A stretch of DNA of 64,000 nt, from positions 11,969,272 through 12,033,271 of the forward strand of contig NC_091944.1 of assembly GCF_041260155.1 (NCBI RefSeq), given 5' to 3'. Below, one piece after another: positions 34,675 to 48,285 of this stretch. Source of the DNA: Ptychodera flava (Eukaryota > Hemichordata > Enteropneusta > Ptychoderidae). The notes below the pieces were generated by a model. The model worked only from the letters and a program-made list of their open reading frames with translations. It ran no database searches and had not been told where the DNA came from. The translations under genes and the position numbers were made by a program. Each line of letters opens with the position of its first letter. Positions within the stretch are counted from its first letter, which is position 1.

Positions 34675-35084
34675 GATTGAAACGATGACCTGCCATAGCC
34701 TAACCGTCGTTGTAACAAATGTCCACATTCGATTCAAAATCCCAGCTGCAAAGTGGAACCTGTGAATTATGGTGTATATTTCTTATATTACTGACTAAAA
34801 CCTTTTGATAAATAATGCTTGTATGATTTTGAAATCGTTACAATTAATTGGTACAGTTAATAATACCCTAATAGTGTACCAAAATAAAAAAACAAAAACA
34901 AAAACAAACCGCTTTATATGATGAATGAAAGTGGATGAAATAATCTTACCAATTTCAAAATACAATTATTTGACCAACTTAAAGTATAATTTGTGATGAA
35001 TGATTTGGGTGAAAATGGTACACACAATAAATAAACAAGTAAGGGTTTTAGGGTGCGCCTATTGTTTCAAAATATTTAAAATAT

Positions 35085-35520
35085 TTGTGAGGATCCAGAA
35101 AAAAAATCGTTGAGGTAAAAAAGCGAAGGGGGTCATCCAAGATAAAAAAATCGCTAGCGGTAAATAAAAAAGGTAGAGGGTACTGCGGTAGATAGTGAAA
35201 AAAAATCGCCGAGGTTAATAAAGAAGAGGGGAGTTCATCCAGAAAAATCTGGGATATTGAAAAAAACGAGGGGGGGGGGGGCGGGGTAACCTCCAGAGAA
35301 AATCGCTGGGGTAAAAAAGGAGTACTATTGTAGTGGGAGATTCAAATTATAGAAAATCGTTTGTGTCATTAAAAAGCCCAGGGGTGGGGGTTTAGCGCTG
35401 GTGTAAATAAAAAACGGGTTTGTTAAATATTTGTGAGATCCCGAAAAAATTGAAGGGTGAGAGAATAGAGTTTCAAAATTATTTTAGATATTTGTGGTGA
35501 ATTCGGGAAAAGGGATTCGG
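35085..35520. repeat. degenerate ~50-bp tandem repeat, AAAATCGCTGGGGTAAAAAAG-like
   Basis: About six to seven decayed copies of a purine-rich unit whose most conserved core is AAAATCG(C/T)TG(A/G)GGTAAA, with G runs between. No coding potential. Confidence 0.55.
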
Positions 35521-36750
35521 CAAATAAAATTGGGAAGATCAAGAAAAAGACACTGGGGAGAGAAAAACGGATGTTATGTCATTCACTTCAGTACTACTAT
35601 GAATGTCAGAAAAAAGAAGAGATATAAAAGGATGCTGAGAAAAAAAACGAGCCGTGCTTGTTGAAAATGTGGAGTACTTGTTTTGTTTGAAAATCAAGAT
35701 ACGGGTCGCTACCACATAAAATTTGTAGGGTGGGTGGACAAAGTTTACGGGGTCATGATATCTCGATTTTTCAGTGAGCATTTCGTAAACTGCAAAGAAG
35801 GGGGGATTATCCTTTAGCTCTCTCATTATTTTTGGTCAAGTAAAAAAGTGAAGGGGTGGTATTCGCACAGCTCACTCATTGTTTCCAATATAAAATCGAT
35901 GGTGTACTTTACAATGACCGAAGAAAGTTGATAACAAGGTAACCAAACTCGAAAAAGCTAAATTCCTTATAATTTAACGAGCAAATTAGGTCGTGTATTA
36001 AGAAAGTGAAGGGTTATCAATCGTTTGTATCCGGACGTTTCGTGTTTTATTTCTCTCCGTACTGCAAGGCAGGCGGCCATATTAATCACTTACATTAGTT
36101 GTATGCGATGCATCAGTGACTGATAGTCACAGATTGCCGAGATCCGATGATTAGGGACTCGCATAGGTTTCTCAACGCCGATGCTCATCGTATTGAAAGC
36201 TGATGTAAATACAATTCGATCGATGCAAGTCGCATGAAAATCGGGCTTGATTTGATAGAGTTTGATAAATACAATCTCCTCTTTTTTCCCTTCCGAAATT
36301 CATGACCTTCTATGACCAATTCTATAAGTTTGGAGAGGGTCGCAAACAGGATTTAGTCGCAGATTGTTCTCTTGATGCTCTCCATACTGTATTCGCTACT
36401 TCCCTACTTAACCTCTGATTTTGGGCAATACCCGTAGGTCGGGGATTTATGATTTAACATTTTGTAATTCTTTGACAGTAATCTGCGTTTGGAGGGTGCT
36501 ACATGAAAAGCCCAGGACAGACTAATTATTTAGAATGGACGCGACAAGAGCAACTTTTCTGTAAAGCGTACAACATTTTTCCGAACTGTTTCACGTTTGG
36601 AGAGTCAGCACGTGCGCAATGCTACCCTTGTCAGCGCTTTTCCTAACCGGGGGTAGCAGGAGATATTTATCAATTAGACTGACGTCGTGCCTAGCTTTGG
36701 TAACAGAAAGCACACAAAAATGTAGCAACTCCGAAACAAGTCGGCGATAA

Positions 36751-38838
36751 GGGCGCATTCGTTTTTGTTTATGGGCAGGGAGGGGTTGGAGAGGGGGGTC
36801 GGTCGAACTTAAGCTACAAATGAAATGCAAAAAGCACCCCTCTAAATTATATTTCTTAAGGTTCCAAGACAAGAAATGTGACCTTTTTAATCTAACAATT
36901 CTCTAACGGTTAATAAACTCAGAACCCCGTAAAGTATACATTTTCTGAAAGCCTACATATATGGGAACATTTTGGTAACCACAGTGTCACCATTGTTTAC
37001 ATAACTATCACGTGACAAGATAATTTGCATAACCTTTCAAAAGTCGGTTTTCCCTATGTTTTGTCTCAATACTTCATAATATCTGACTCAAACTTGCTGG
37101 AATGCAAGCTGTCACAATGTTCTTTCAAAGTGTGTCTCAGATTTTTTATATCTTGCTTAGTTTTTTGGAGCACAATTTTAAAGAAATCAACTATGGTAAA
37201 ATTCACTGCTCTGGAAGTTTTTCTGGCATAAAAACTGTTTAAGAAGGTTTAAAAAAATTCTGAGACACACTTTTGAAGGCCTGTAGGATAGCTTGCACTC
37301 ACATGAATTTCAGCCACATATCTCAAAGCATTGAAACAAAACATAGGGAAAACCGATTTTTGAAAGGTTATGCAAATTACCTGTCACGTGATAGTTATGT
37401 AAACAATGGTGACACTATGGTAACCAAAATGTTCCCCTATATCTAGGCTTTCCGAAAATATACAATTTATGGGGGTTCTGAGCTTATTAAACACTAGAGA
37501 ATTGTTAGTTTAAAATGGTCAATTTCTTGTCTTGGAACCTTAAATTTGACCCCCGCCCCTATTCATCTATTGTAAAACGTGACCAAAAATTATCAGATTC
37601 GATTCATTAAACCCAAGGACATGCCATGAAAAACGATGTCCCTTCAAAAGTGTTTGCAAGAAAAACAGTGACCCTCCTAAAATTTTCATGACCAAAATAC
37701 AGTGACCCCAACATGTCAGAGTTTGTGTCAATAGTATATTAATTAACATATAATTTCTCATTTGATCTTTTAAACTTTACAAATAATCAATTGGGTGAAA
37801 TTCCAATATAATATTTGTTGTTCACATCTACTTTTTCAAACAATTTATTCTCATCACACATTTATATCAGTTGTTAAACATTTACAAAAGCACAGATTTA
37901 GCTAGTTTTGTGTTGGAAAAAAAATATTCATAGTTTCTACAAAGAATACAATGTATAGTAAATCAACATTTTGTTGAAATTTCAAAATCAAATTTCTTGC
38001 ACATACATACACCTGTATGAAAAAGCACTCATAGTTTTCTCATAGACTACCATATAGGGAATCAACATTTCGATGAAATTCTAAAATCAAATTTCCGGCA
38101 CACACATGCAGCTGTAACCACTCTAGTACAATCAAGTACATTAATATCGATAATCCACCGCCTCTACACATATTAAGCCACTGTTTTTTTTGGAAAAATT
38201 ATTCACAGATTTCTTATAGATTGCAGTGTATAGCGAATCAACATATCGGTGAAGTCAAGTCTGGTCAAGTACATTAATATCAATAATGAAGTATCTATAA
38301 ATTCACTGATTTAGCAAGTTTTATATTGGAAAAACATTGTTCATAGTTTCCCCTTAGTCTACATAACGACTTTAAATAGTGAATCAGTGAAAGCCAAAAA
38401 TCAATGTCTTGTTTAAATGTAAGCAATTACAAAGCACAAATATCTTTGCAAACACTTCACATACCACATTTTCAAAATTTTGTGCTCTCCTTCTCCGTAT
38501 TCAAAGTGTCATAAAAGTTACTTCGTGAACATGGCATGACGCTTATTTCTCTTGGTCAACTTGAAAATTGTATTTTGTTTGGACAAAGTGCTCTTTTGTA
38601 GCTCTCATCATATGTTCAGACAGAATAAAGCCATGTTCGTCTTCTGTTTTATATATGTTTTGGGTCGATTTTGTTGATTTTGCCATAATTCCATACAAAC
38701 CTTTGTAACACTTAACACCCGCCTCCAATCATTGATTGTAAAAATTGACCGACTTAAAATGGTTTTGTAAAAGTCAACCCCTTCCCTGATTTCCACCGCC
38801 GCCCCTCCTCCCCCCCCCCGTAAAGAGTGAATGCTCCC
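36751..38838. mobile_element. Harbinger-like non-autonomous element with TAA target duplication
   Basis: Left terminus GGGCGCATTCGTTTTTG; right terminus, read inverted, GGGAGCATTCACTCTTT. TAA flanks both ends (36,748-36,750 and 38,839-38,841). The duplicated flank near 11,570 lacks the element and reads straight across (GCGATGATTGAGTC against GCGATAA...TAATGGAGTC), giving an empty site. The interior holds a nested fold-back element and several copies of the same satellite of about 180 bp found in the elements at 48.3 and 51.2 kb. No transposase gene. TWA target duplications and GGG termini fit PIF/Harbinger. Confidence 0.8.
36860..37539. mobile_element. 680-bp fold-back element with TTAA borders, nested
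   Basis: Left arm starts GGTTCCAAGACAAGAAAT and the right arm ends with its inverse (ATTTCTTGTCTTGGAACC). TTAA lies at both borders (36,856-36,859 and 37,540-37,543). The arms are about 290-300 bp each and cover nearly the whole element, including GATAATTTGCATAACCTTTC and its inverse. The 4-bp TTAA duplication is used by piggyBac and Kolobok transposons; no transposase is present, so the superfamily cannot be fixed. Confidence 0.8.
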
Positions 38839-41800
38839 TAATGGAGTCATGCCATTTGATCTACGAAACCAATGTTGTGTTTCAAAGTCTGGCAGTCATT
38901 TTGCTTGATTTCTATTGTTCTATTGAAAGTGTGAAATTTTATACATAATATCTCTGAAAAATATCGCATTTTCGTCACCCTAATAAATCATGTGTGCCAC
39001 AATTTTTGAAACAGACACTGACAGTCATAGATATTTTCAACTTCCATTTTAATTTTAATGGGTTTTTAATCTTAACAACACGACTTTTTCAAACTTAGAA
39101 GTATGTAAATGTTTAGTTCAGCAGGTGACCTCATTCCAGATACTGTATGTCTCTACTATAAAGTTTGCACTCAAACTAACAAGGACGCCTTATTAAATGA
39201 GTCTTGCAGAGTAACTGTTTTTCTTAAAGACAGCCACTTTGCGATTTCTACTACATTTAAATCAGTCGCTTATAAATATGTCCCCTAACTCTTTCTGTCT
39301 CTTTTTCATCTTCCCTTTCTGCTATACCCCTGTATTGATCAAATCGTTTGTTGTTTCCCCGAGGTAGCGCATTTACCTACCTGAACTCTCTGCTAATAAT
39401 TCACAATTAATTTTAACAGTGGAATATACACAACACCTCTGCTGCACCTTAGATGATGATGTAAGGTTACCGTAAAAGTTAAATACTAGTTTCTCATCTT
39501 TAAAGTTATCGAACGGAAAGGAATCATTTATTCTACACTGCAAGCTGAGTTACACTTCCAAGTCGTAATATTAAGATTTCATATTGAATATCAAGATAAA
39601 CATTATCATATTTCCTTATTATTTCTAACATAGAAATATGTCGTTATCGTACTAAACTTCAACAGTCATTCATCGTTGGAAGTCATTGATTTATGTATTT
39701 TATGAGTCTGTTCTTTGCTCATGTATTTTCATTACACTCTAATATACATTTTTCTCTTTCGCCTGTAAACAGAATGCGGCGATTTTCACGGGAATAATAT
39801 TGAATATTCATTTTTCGTTTTGTAATTGAATGGGGCCGAACTGTATACAGGCCAGCAGAGCTTATGCCAGGAATTGGCAACGTTTCAAATATGCTTCATA
39901 TCAGGATTGATGAAAGACAGATTAACCATTGTCAACGGATACTTTGACACTTAGATAAGAGGATATCAAATAGTGTAAACAGGCTTTTGAAGTTCCTTTA
40001 ACCATGAATGGTTCGCCTATGGATAGACAATAAAGAAATCTAAGGGGGATTTTATATTATCTTAACATGTCCATCGTGTTTAGGTAAAGTAACATAGTAT
40101 GTAGGTTGTATATTTCATAGTTTAGACACAGATATAATGTTAACACCATCCCCGCACATTTTAAGTGTTTCTAGACCAACACTATGAGTGTTTGATTTTG
40201 TCCAACATAAAGCAAGCCGTTGAAAAATGTATTAAAAGTGAGTTAATACACAGAACAAGATTACTCTCATGCTAAACTCGGGTGTCTAATGGAAAGCGAT
40301 TTCTGCCCGATAAAATCAAGTGCGTACATCTGTCTTTCAATAGTCTAGGACTCTCTTCTCTTCTCATTCCCTACACTCTTTAACATTAAGGTCAATGATT
40401 GATAGTGATTTAAAGTGCATTTCAACAATAATACCTCCCTCTTCGAATAGTGTGTTGTAAACTTTTATATGGATATGAAATTCACTCATTAAAATGGTCG
40501 TCGTTAAGGAACCGCGACCAGTTATGTATCAAAGACATTATTGCTTTATATGATTTTCTGTCTCACAGGACACTATTGAATTATCAAATTTTGCTTTAAA
40601 TTTAACTAACAAGCCAAATAAATCAGGCCTGAACCACCTATGACATGGTTAAGCAAGGTCACAAATACCATTAATATCAGGCATGATGACATTGTGTAAA
40701 CATTGCTGTGCTCTATGCTATTTGCTTACTTGCAGACAATAAACATACTAATGTTGTGTTTCATGGCCCCATTTCCCCTTTTTTTTAGAATGTGGTACCA
40801 TAATTATGTCCTTTGACACCGGAATGCACACTTCATGATATTTTGACTGACTTGCTGTTATGCTATTCAGCTAGCCTTAGCTGAGTATTGTAAGGCATTA
40901 ATCACTAGCTGGCGTTACTGGTCTTTGATTTATACGGATTAGGATTGCTAATCCTTCACCTTTCAGTGACATTAATTATTTTTTGTAAGAGTTACATAGA
41001 GGGAACCAAAGAATAAGATTTTTATCGTTGTTTGCGAGTTTCTCTTCATAATCCTTATATCATTTCTTTCTGTGCGACAGATTAATTGATGATAGCGTCG
41101 CACTCAAAAATTTGAGGCAGAGATGCTATATTAATGTCAAAGTAGCTCTTTCTTTAATTGCATATCGTATTATAATTCATGAAACTCCAATGAGTAGATC
41201 CGAGGTTAAAATTTGACTTTGGCTTACTTTTGTGTAGTTGTCTGTGTCGTCTGTACATCTGTGTACTATGACAAGTCTCTAACCATAAAGCAGAAATAAA
41301 CAATTAGCAAATGACATAATGTGCTGACCAGCGCCGTAAGAACTGTTTTAATTGTGCAGTGATCATGTAATTCAGTCCAAACCGTAATTTTGCAAGGGCC
41401 TTTTCTGAAACAGAACTCTCAAGATATATATATTTCATTTGAATCCTCTGCTTTCTACTTGCTTCATTTTCGTCCCATGTCTAAAATTTCGGGAAATTGT
41501 CTACTTCGAGAATATTACCTTAATCTTAACGGTAAACTAAGACATGAAGAGTTGCAAATAAATGTAACAGAAACGCACATATACGATATATTAGGTAAAT
41601 AGTTTTGATTAGTAACGATATGTATATGTGCACTTGATAAATTTTATGCTGGTATCCAAATAATGTGAGATTTCAAAAGACGCGGAACAAAATTTTGATT
41701 GCATGAGGGAGATATGAAACTGTTTCCTCGTTCCTTTAACACTAGGATACAGCTACAATGATCGGAATTTTCCTTGCATTGCTTTTAAACGAAGACCACC

Positions 41801-43274
41801 ACCAACAACAATAACAAGTGATATTAATACAGTAATTTCTGAGCCTTTAGCAACTCATGCAAAGCATTCTTGTTATTCGAATTTGCCAATCACATATATG
41901 CAAATAGAATCATGTGGCTGAAAATTTGTAATTTTTGAGAATTAAAACTCACGTTAACATAAGAAAGCTATAGATTTTAAAACTACACTTGGTGAATTTG
42001 TTATCGTATCTGAGGTTACACCATTACTAACGCTGAACCTACTAAAATTACTATAGTCATATCAGCCCGATAATATATTATGGTGGAATTGTTTGCAATG
42101 AGCCAAGTCTAAGTACAGAATTCAATTTTTCGAGACGAAAACCAAATATTTGAACATCTATTAGAGAAAATAAACAAGATTATCTGATAAAAAAATGAAG
42201 GCTGCCTCTTCCCTTTTTCGTTGTTGATACGATCTCGGTATATGACTGGACTAATATGTCTAAAGTTTGCTTCAGTAAGAGAACTAGTTTACAAATACCG
42301 TTCCGGAAAATTGTGCACCAACTAAACTGTACTGTATATGGCTAAGGCGAAGCTGATATATTCATTGTCTAGGGAATAATGACTAAACACTAGCAGCAGG
42401 TTCTCATCCAAAGTTGCCATTCAGTGGGTTTATACCTCCTATTTCCAATTTCTCTCTGAGTCTCTCTAGGTATAATAATCATAATCTTTACTTCTTACAT
42501 AGTGCCTTACACACTTGAATATCTGAATGCGCTTTGTAAGTACTTGTGTATCTATTTTTACAATGACTTTTGGTCCTCCTTTTTACTTTCACTTCTCACG
42601 AAATTTTCCTGAAACGTTACGGTGTATTATTCACCTAACATTACTAGTTGTGAGAATACTAACATTTCACAACCGAGGTACTTTCAGCAAAGTTTTGCAT
42701 TTCAAGCAGTTAAGCTATAAAAAATCGTTATGTATAATGTACGACAACCGAATCACTGCTTAAAATTGCACCTTTTTTACAACCTATTGTAAAATTTAAC
42801 GCATCCGCATATAAGTACATATATAATCTCTTTATCAAATCATTGTAATGAAAGGAATTCAGTTACACAAGTTGGCACCATTAGAGGCCCGAGGAGTAAC
42901 TTGAAGGTGGTATCAATTTCTCATAAATTTCCTTTGCACATTTTGTCGATTAAATGATTACAAACGTTTTATCTGTACATTTAAGATTAACCTGCTTTAG
43001 TAAGCAAGTTTTAATATTTAACCCCCCCCCCCAACCTTTTCAAAATCACAATACTTTTTAAGTAGACAAATTATAACAGCTTAAAAGTAAACATAAAACA
43101 ATTAAAAACTCACTTCATCCGAATAAAACTATAACTACTGCATCTGATGTAATATCTTTAACTATAATGTATGTTAAATTTCAAAAACATATGATGAAAA
43201 TCAATGGAAAAATGGCATGGGAGTGGATCTGGACTGCTGTAATTTTACTTTTTTTCCTTTCTTTTGAGATAATT

Positions 43275-46200
43275 TCATTTGATTCTAACATGACCATCCT
43301 TTTTGTAATTTTCTGCCGCAGACAACAGTCTGAGGAGAACACGCTGGATGTAAACGTCTCCTGCTGAAGTATCATTGTTGCCGGCTACGTGTTCCTGGTG
43401 ATCTAAATTGGATACTCGGAAGATGCGCGAATTGTCTATTCCCATGATGGTTGATATATTCTCCACAGCTTCATTTACACCTTTTTCAGACTTTTGATCA
43501 ATATGAGTGACTATTGCAAACACTGGAATTCCACGCCCTACAGGAATATCAATTTTATAACATCAGGTATAACACAAGTCGACACGGATAGGGAACAAAG
43601 TATAAATTATACGAAAAACATTAACATATGACCCAACTATGAAAAAGAAAAAGCAACAAAACTTTGAGTTAGTGACCTGAAAGCCTAGTCGTTTAACTAG
43701 CATCATAATGAGTTACCTTTAGTCTGTGCGACTTCTATAACTGTGATACCAAGTTGTTCCAGTTCCGTAGCAGTCGCCATGTGTACGTAAGCTACAGCAT
43801 GAACTACTCCAGCACAGGGCTTTAAGATTTTTCCCCACGTCTTCGGTGAATACCAAGTCAAGTAGTCCAACTTTTCGTTTGCGGGATATTTGCCATCAAA
43901 GATATTACTGATCACCTTAGATGACTTGTGTTTTCCTCCCTCCTTTTCATATTTTTGAAGTGTACCACCAGGAACATCGATGCACGTAAAACACTTTCCC
44001 TGGACATCAATTTTGTATGTGGTTAAGGCTGATGTACCTGTCGATACTCCTTTCCAAGTTGAAGCCAAAGGTCTATGTAGACGAGACAATGCCTAAGCAG
44101 ACAAATGCATGCATGTCACCTGTTAGATTGACTCCTGTTGTTTTGTGCATCATTGTTTGTTTCAGTAAGCTTATTTGCATTAGCATTTTATGCAGCTGAG
44201 AAGAATATTATCAAAGATATTACTTAAATTTTTGATATAATATTAAAGTAATATACCGAAAAAATATATTTGATTTGAAATTACAGGATTAGGTACCCAC
44301 GACTTATAACAAATGTACATCATTGATTGAATACAGGGTCTAAGTATGGCATGCAAATGCTCTCATGCTACCTCTTGAGCTTCGTAGTCCGTAACTTGTG
44401 TATGCAGGCAAACGTGTGTTTACTACATGACTTTTGATGGCTAATGAAATATGCTAAGTGTTGCAAAGGAGCTAAATGTTAAGACTCTTGTGATTATCTT
44501 TTAAATTCATGAAAAGCAGAAATTAGATAAACTAAAATCTTGGACTGCAAAATAATATTTCAAATTCTGCAATTATTGGTGTAGCTAATAGTATAACTGT
44601 GAAATTGATTTCATGTGCTATAGCCGTGAAATACGAACTCCAGTTATTTTGACTTGTCTTTTGATTAACTCTTCTTGACCTTTCCATTGAAATAGTGAAC
44701 TACAGTATTATTTTGATTAATCACTCAAGGTGTTGGGTTCTTAGTTTAATTGTCGTGGTGATCATTGGCAACGGACCTGTGGAATACTCTTTTGACTGAC
44801 ATAGTTCCGCTGAGGCTTCTATTTTAATTCTTTGCATTGACTTGGCATCAAGATCGAAGCATCTAATAAATCTAAATGCAACATGGCTTCTACAGGGACT
44901 CAGCACCATACTCGACGCCCAAGCTCTTTGTCTTCTTGTATTGCACACGCTGCCATGGGTCTGATACTCTTTTTAGTATGGAGGTCTAAAACTCTAGATC
45001 ATTCCTATCTCAAGTCGAGTACCCTACCAACTGCACAACTATACAATGCCTTCTCCAAAGAAATTGTGACGTAAAAATAAGAATCAATAATACTGATAAT
45101 GAATTAAATTTGACTTACTGTTATTATGGTATTGATTGTCGATGATTTGCCATGTCCAGGCGCCCCAATAAAAGCAATGTTAACATCGTTACACTTTTCC
45201 CTGATGTCATCTGCAACAAAAGAAAAGACTTAAGCTGAGAAAGAAGAGAATAGCTCCTGTAATTGTAATGACAAGTTCAAACGAAATTTGCAACATTCAA
45301 GCTGAATAGATAATACAATATAAATTTAACTTTAATGTAAGTCAGTAACATTATGTCACAACTAGAACATCACTGCAGTGATTCAAGAACGATTAGTTTT
45401 CAGGGGATACATACACAGAATGGGAATTTGGTGTGATGATTGAATTTAAATGTGAGAACGACACTCGACTGCTTGATTTCAGCATACCCTACCAAGTATT
45501 ATTATTCTCATTTGTCTTGTTTCAATTGAAAATTCAAATCTTCTCGGGTCAATATCGATGACCTTTTCAGAAGTGTCCAAAACCCTGGACTTATCTCCTG
45601 GTTCTGTAGCGATGGTCTTTAGAATGATTTCATTTCCTGTCTTCTTCACATCCTCTGTGTCACGATCGGTAAGATTGAAATCAGCAATTTTCTCCTTTAT
45701 TTTAGTAGCCAAATCAGAGACCCTATCGTCTTCAGAGCACTGGAGTCGAATTGGATGCAACGTCGTACTGTGTTTTATAAACACAACTCCTGTTGTATTA
45801 TGTAATGCAATCATATAAAGAATTATGATCAGGACTTGATCCCACACATTTACAAAACTTGCATACATATATAATAGTGACAAAAAGCATAATCCCGAGC
45901 CTCATGTTGATTCCTAGAATGGATGATTCAAGGCCCACTTGTAATTAGTAATTTGAAAATATTATTGATCAGTGCTTAGGTAAAGGACACATTCTCGCAC
46001 AAATATATGTCAGACAAACACACAAGAAATTATGAAAAAATGTAGAGGTTGTACCTTTGACGCTTGACAGAGAAATGGTAGCTTTGTAATTATTCCCGTC
46101 ATGCGAATTTGTGTCCGTTTAGGTAAGGCATGTTGAAATACGTTTCTGTTAACTATTAATTTACAGTTTTAAAAAAGTTTTGAATTTTTCAAAATTGTGT

Positions 46201-47039
46201 TGAGCTACCGAAGACTCGGAATACCTTGGTTACCTGTGACTAATGCAAAACGCGGACTCTATCTCCTCTCCACTGTAGTTTGAAGACAATATAAACTTTG
46301 CACGGCATTAAAATAGAAATACGTCATACACTGTATAATAATTAAAACCATTCCAAATATACTTTTATTGAATGTATTTTGTACACACCTGTATCTAATT
46401 TGATTTTGAAGGCAACATCTGAGCCTTCCAAGCTACGGACAGTTGTATTTGGATTTAACTTTATTTCTTTTCCGTCATCTATCTGCATTAATACCACTTC
46501 ACTTCCATCTTGTTGCGCTCTTTCAGTGACCTCTGTGGCAAGTTTAAAGGCTGATATGTGTTCTTGTATGTATCTTGCTAAGTCGGAAACCAGATAGCTC
46601 TCTCTGTAGGGTATTGTGATTGGATTGACTTTGCTGATATACCTTACAGAAATACCATAGGCTGTAAAATAATCGAAAAGAGTTATGCTTCTTTCTATTT
46701 GTTAACACGTAGGCATACATAACTGTGTTACATTCATGAAGCCCCAGATTTTGCAGACTTACTGAGTTCTCGTTCCTCGTTAAATTCAACTATGTCATTT
46801 TTCTTTATGACAGATATCGGCTCACAGAACTCCAACTTCCGAGAATTTCCTTTGTCGTCTTTCAGAATCAGACAAATCGTGTTGATTTTGATATCGTCAC
46901 TCTTGAGGTCAAATAATTCAGCATTGTCTTTTACGGCTTGTGCCAACTCATGGATGGTGTCAGTCTCTGGACACTGCAATGGCAGGAGATTTCCCTTGAC
47001 TCGAGCATGACGCACATGTATTTTCTTCTTTCCGCTCAT
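43275..47039 (-). CDS. GTPase gene B: three ubiquitin-like modules plus IFI44-like GTPase (six exons)
   Basis: Exons, read minus: 47,039-46,763; 46,661-46,389; 45,789-45,493; 45,210-45,119; 44,092-43,717; 43,537-43,275. Phases 1,1,1,0,1, giving 525 residues. Same layout as gene A: three modules (starts MSGKKKIHVRHAR; YGISVRYISKVNPI; VVFIKHSTTLHPI), then GTPase with G1 GAPGHGKSST, G3 DVPG and G4 THID. All exon borders are intact and no stops lie inside exons, so the gene looks functional. Relative to gene A, exon 2 is two codons and exon 3 one codon shorter. The 5' region has the GGTGAAACGCAGACATTGCA block and TGCGCAAGCTTA (47,156-47,167) at about 117 bp. IFI44-like assignment is from motif order; the ubiquitin-like reading is inference. 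Confidence 0.9.
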
Positions 47040-47170
47040 AGTTGCAATGTCTGCGTTTCACCGTTCATGCAATGCTGCAAATAAATCACGTCATCTCACA
47101 GGGCAACGTTGAGAACAGAGGGACAGCCAGCAAATAACTGGCTTGGTTAATACATTGCGCAAGCTTATAC
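47040..47170 (-). promoter_or_regulatory. conserved 5' region of gene B
   Basis: Same blocks as upstream of gene A and C: GGTGAAACGCAGACATTGCA directly before the ATG and TTGGTTAATACATTGCGCAA farther up. The NRF1-like palindrome is weaker here (TGCGCAAGC). Confidence 0.35.
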
Positions 47171-47462
47171 ATACACCAAAATAAATATTTGGTTGACGTG
47201 AGGTGATTAATGACAACAAGGAAATCAAATCACAATAACAAGACTATGTACATTAGATACACCTAAATTACCTGTCTGAGAGCTGAAGTCGAAACGATTG
47301 GTCAATCAAAAAGGTTAATTTCTTAAATAACAGCATTTCTTAAATAATGTTTTTTTTCAGTATAAAGTTTTCTTCCAGAATTATTTTTAATGTAAATATA
47401 ACTGTAAATGTTGTTTTACTCGACTCTGTGTGAGAAGAGCCTCAGGCTCAACAGTTTTTCGA

Positions 47463-47496
47463 GTCTAAATAAAGTCTAATAATTAATAACAATAAT

Positions 47497-47534
<38 letters not shown>

Positions 47535-47580
47535 TAACAATAATAATAATAATAACATAATAATAATAATAATAATAACT
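47463..47580. repeat. (AAT)n microsatellite
   Basis: Imperfect run of AAT trinucleotides with AAC interruptions, about 115 bp, in the upstream flank of gene B. It is absent from the equivalent place of genes A and C. Confidence 0.9.
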
Positions 47581-48285
47581 TGTTTATAACTGAATAAACG
47601 TGACTAATAGTATCTGTATCTGGCGACAGTGGCTTGGCAGTTTTTTATATACTTCTGTACGCTATTAGACGTCCTGGTTCGACGGAATGTGAAGTCATGG
47701 ATTACTTTCATGTATTTCTTACTTAAGCTGCAGTTATGAGACAAAATAAAAAGAAGGGATCCTGCGTGTCCTTGTTCGTGTTAATATTTGTAATAATTAT
47801 TGGACTAGGAAGCTACGAAATGGCGTTATCTGAAAACATCCTGCGTGATTTCAATATGTCATATATAAATGGCCTCACATGACAACCACGCAAGAGTTCA
47901 CAGTGTTACTAGTAATCATTTGAAGTCGCCATACTGTTATACATGATCATATGTTACGTGCTACCGATGACGCACTCGTATACATTGTTTGTTACTTGAC
48001 ATGTGGGCTAACTTACTCAGGCAAACTATTGTTATATCAGGAAAGAGAGGAATAACGACTGAAGACATCATGATTTTAAAAATTCTCCAGGGGACGAATT
48101 GTGTAACATGTGGCGGCATGAACGCACCGTACAGTACACTAACGTTTGCGATTTGTTAAAAATCTAGCTTTGAGCTACCAAAATATAAATAGAAAATTGA
48201 CAGTAGTAACTTTATCGTTTTTTCTATATCTTATATATATTTTAGGTATTTCATTTCTGAAATTTCTGATTATTCGTTTACATTA

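Larger units (their letters stand above)
36270..43260. repeat. duplicated 3' flank of GTPase gene B (copy 2 of segmental repeat)
   Basis: Homologous to the flank of gene A from about 11,070, in the same order, interrupted by the 2,088-bp element at 36,751-38,838. Apart from short frames there is no gene. Sequence matches continue up to the last exon of gene B. Confidence 0.75.
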
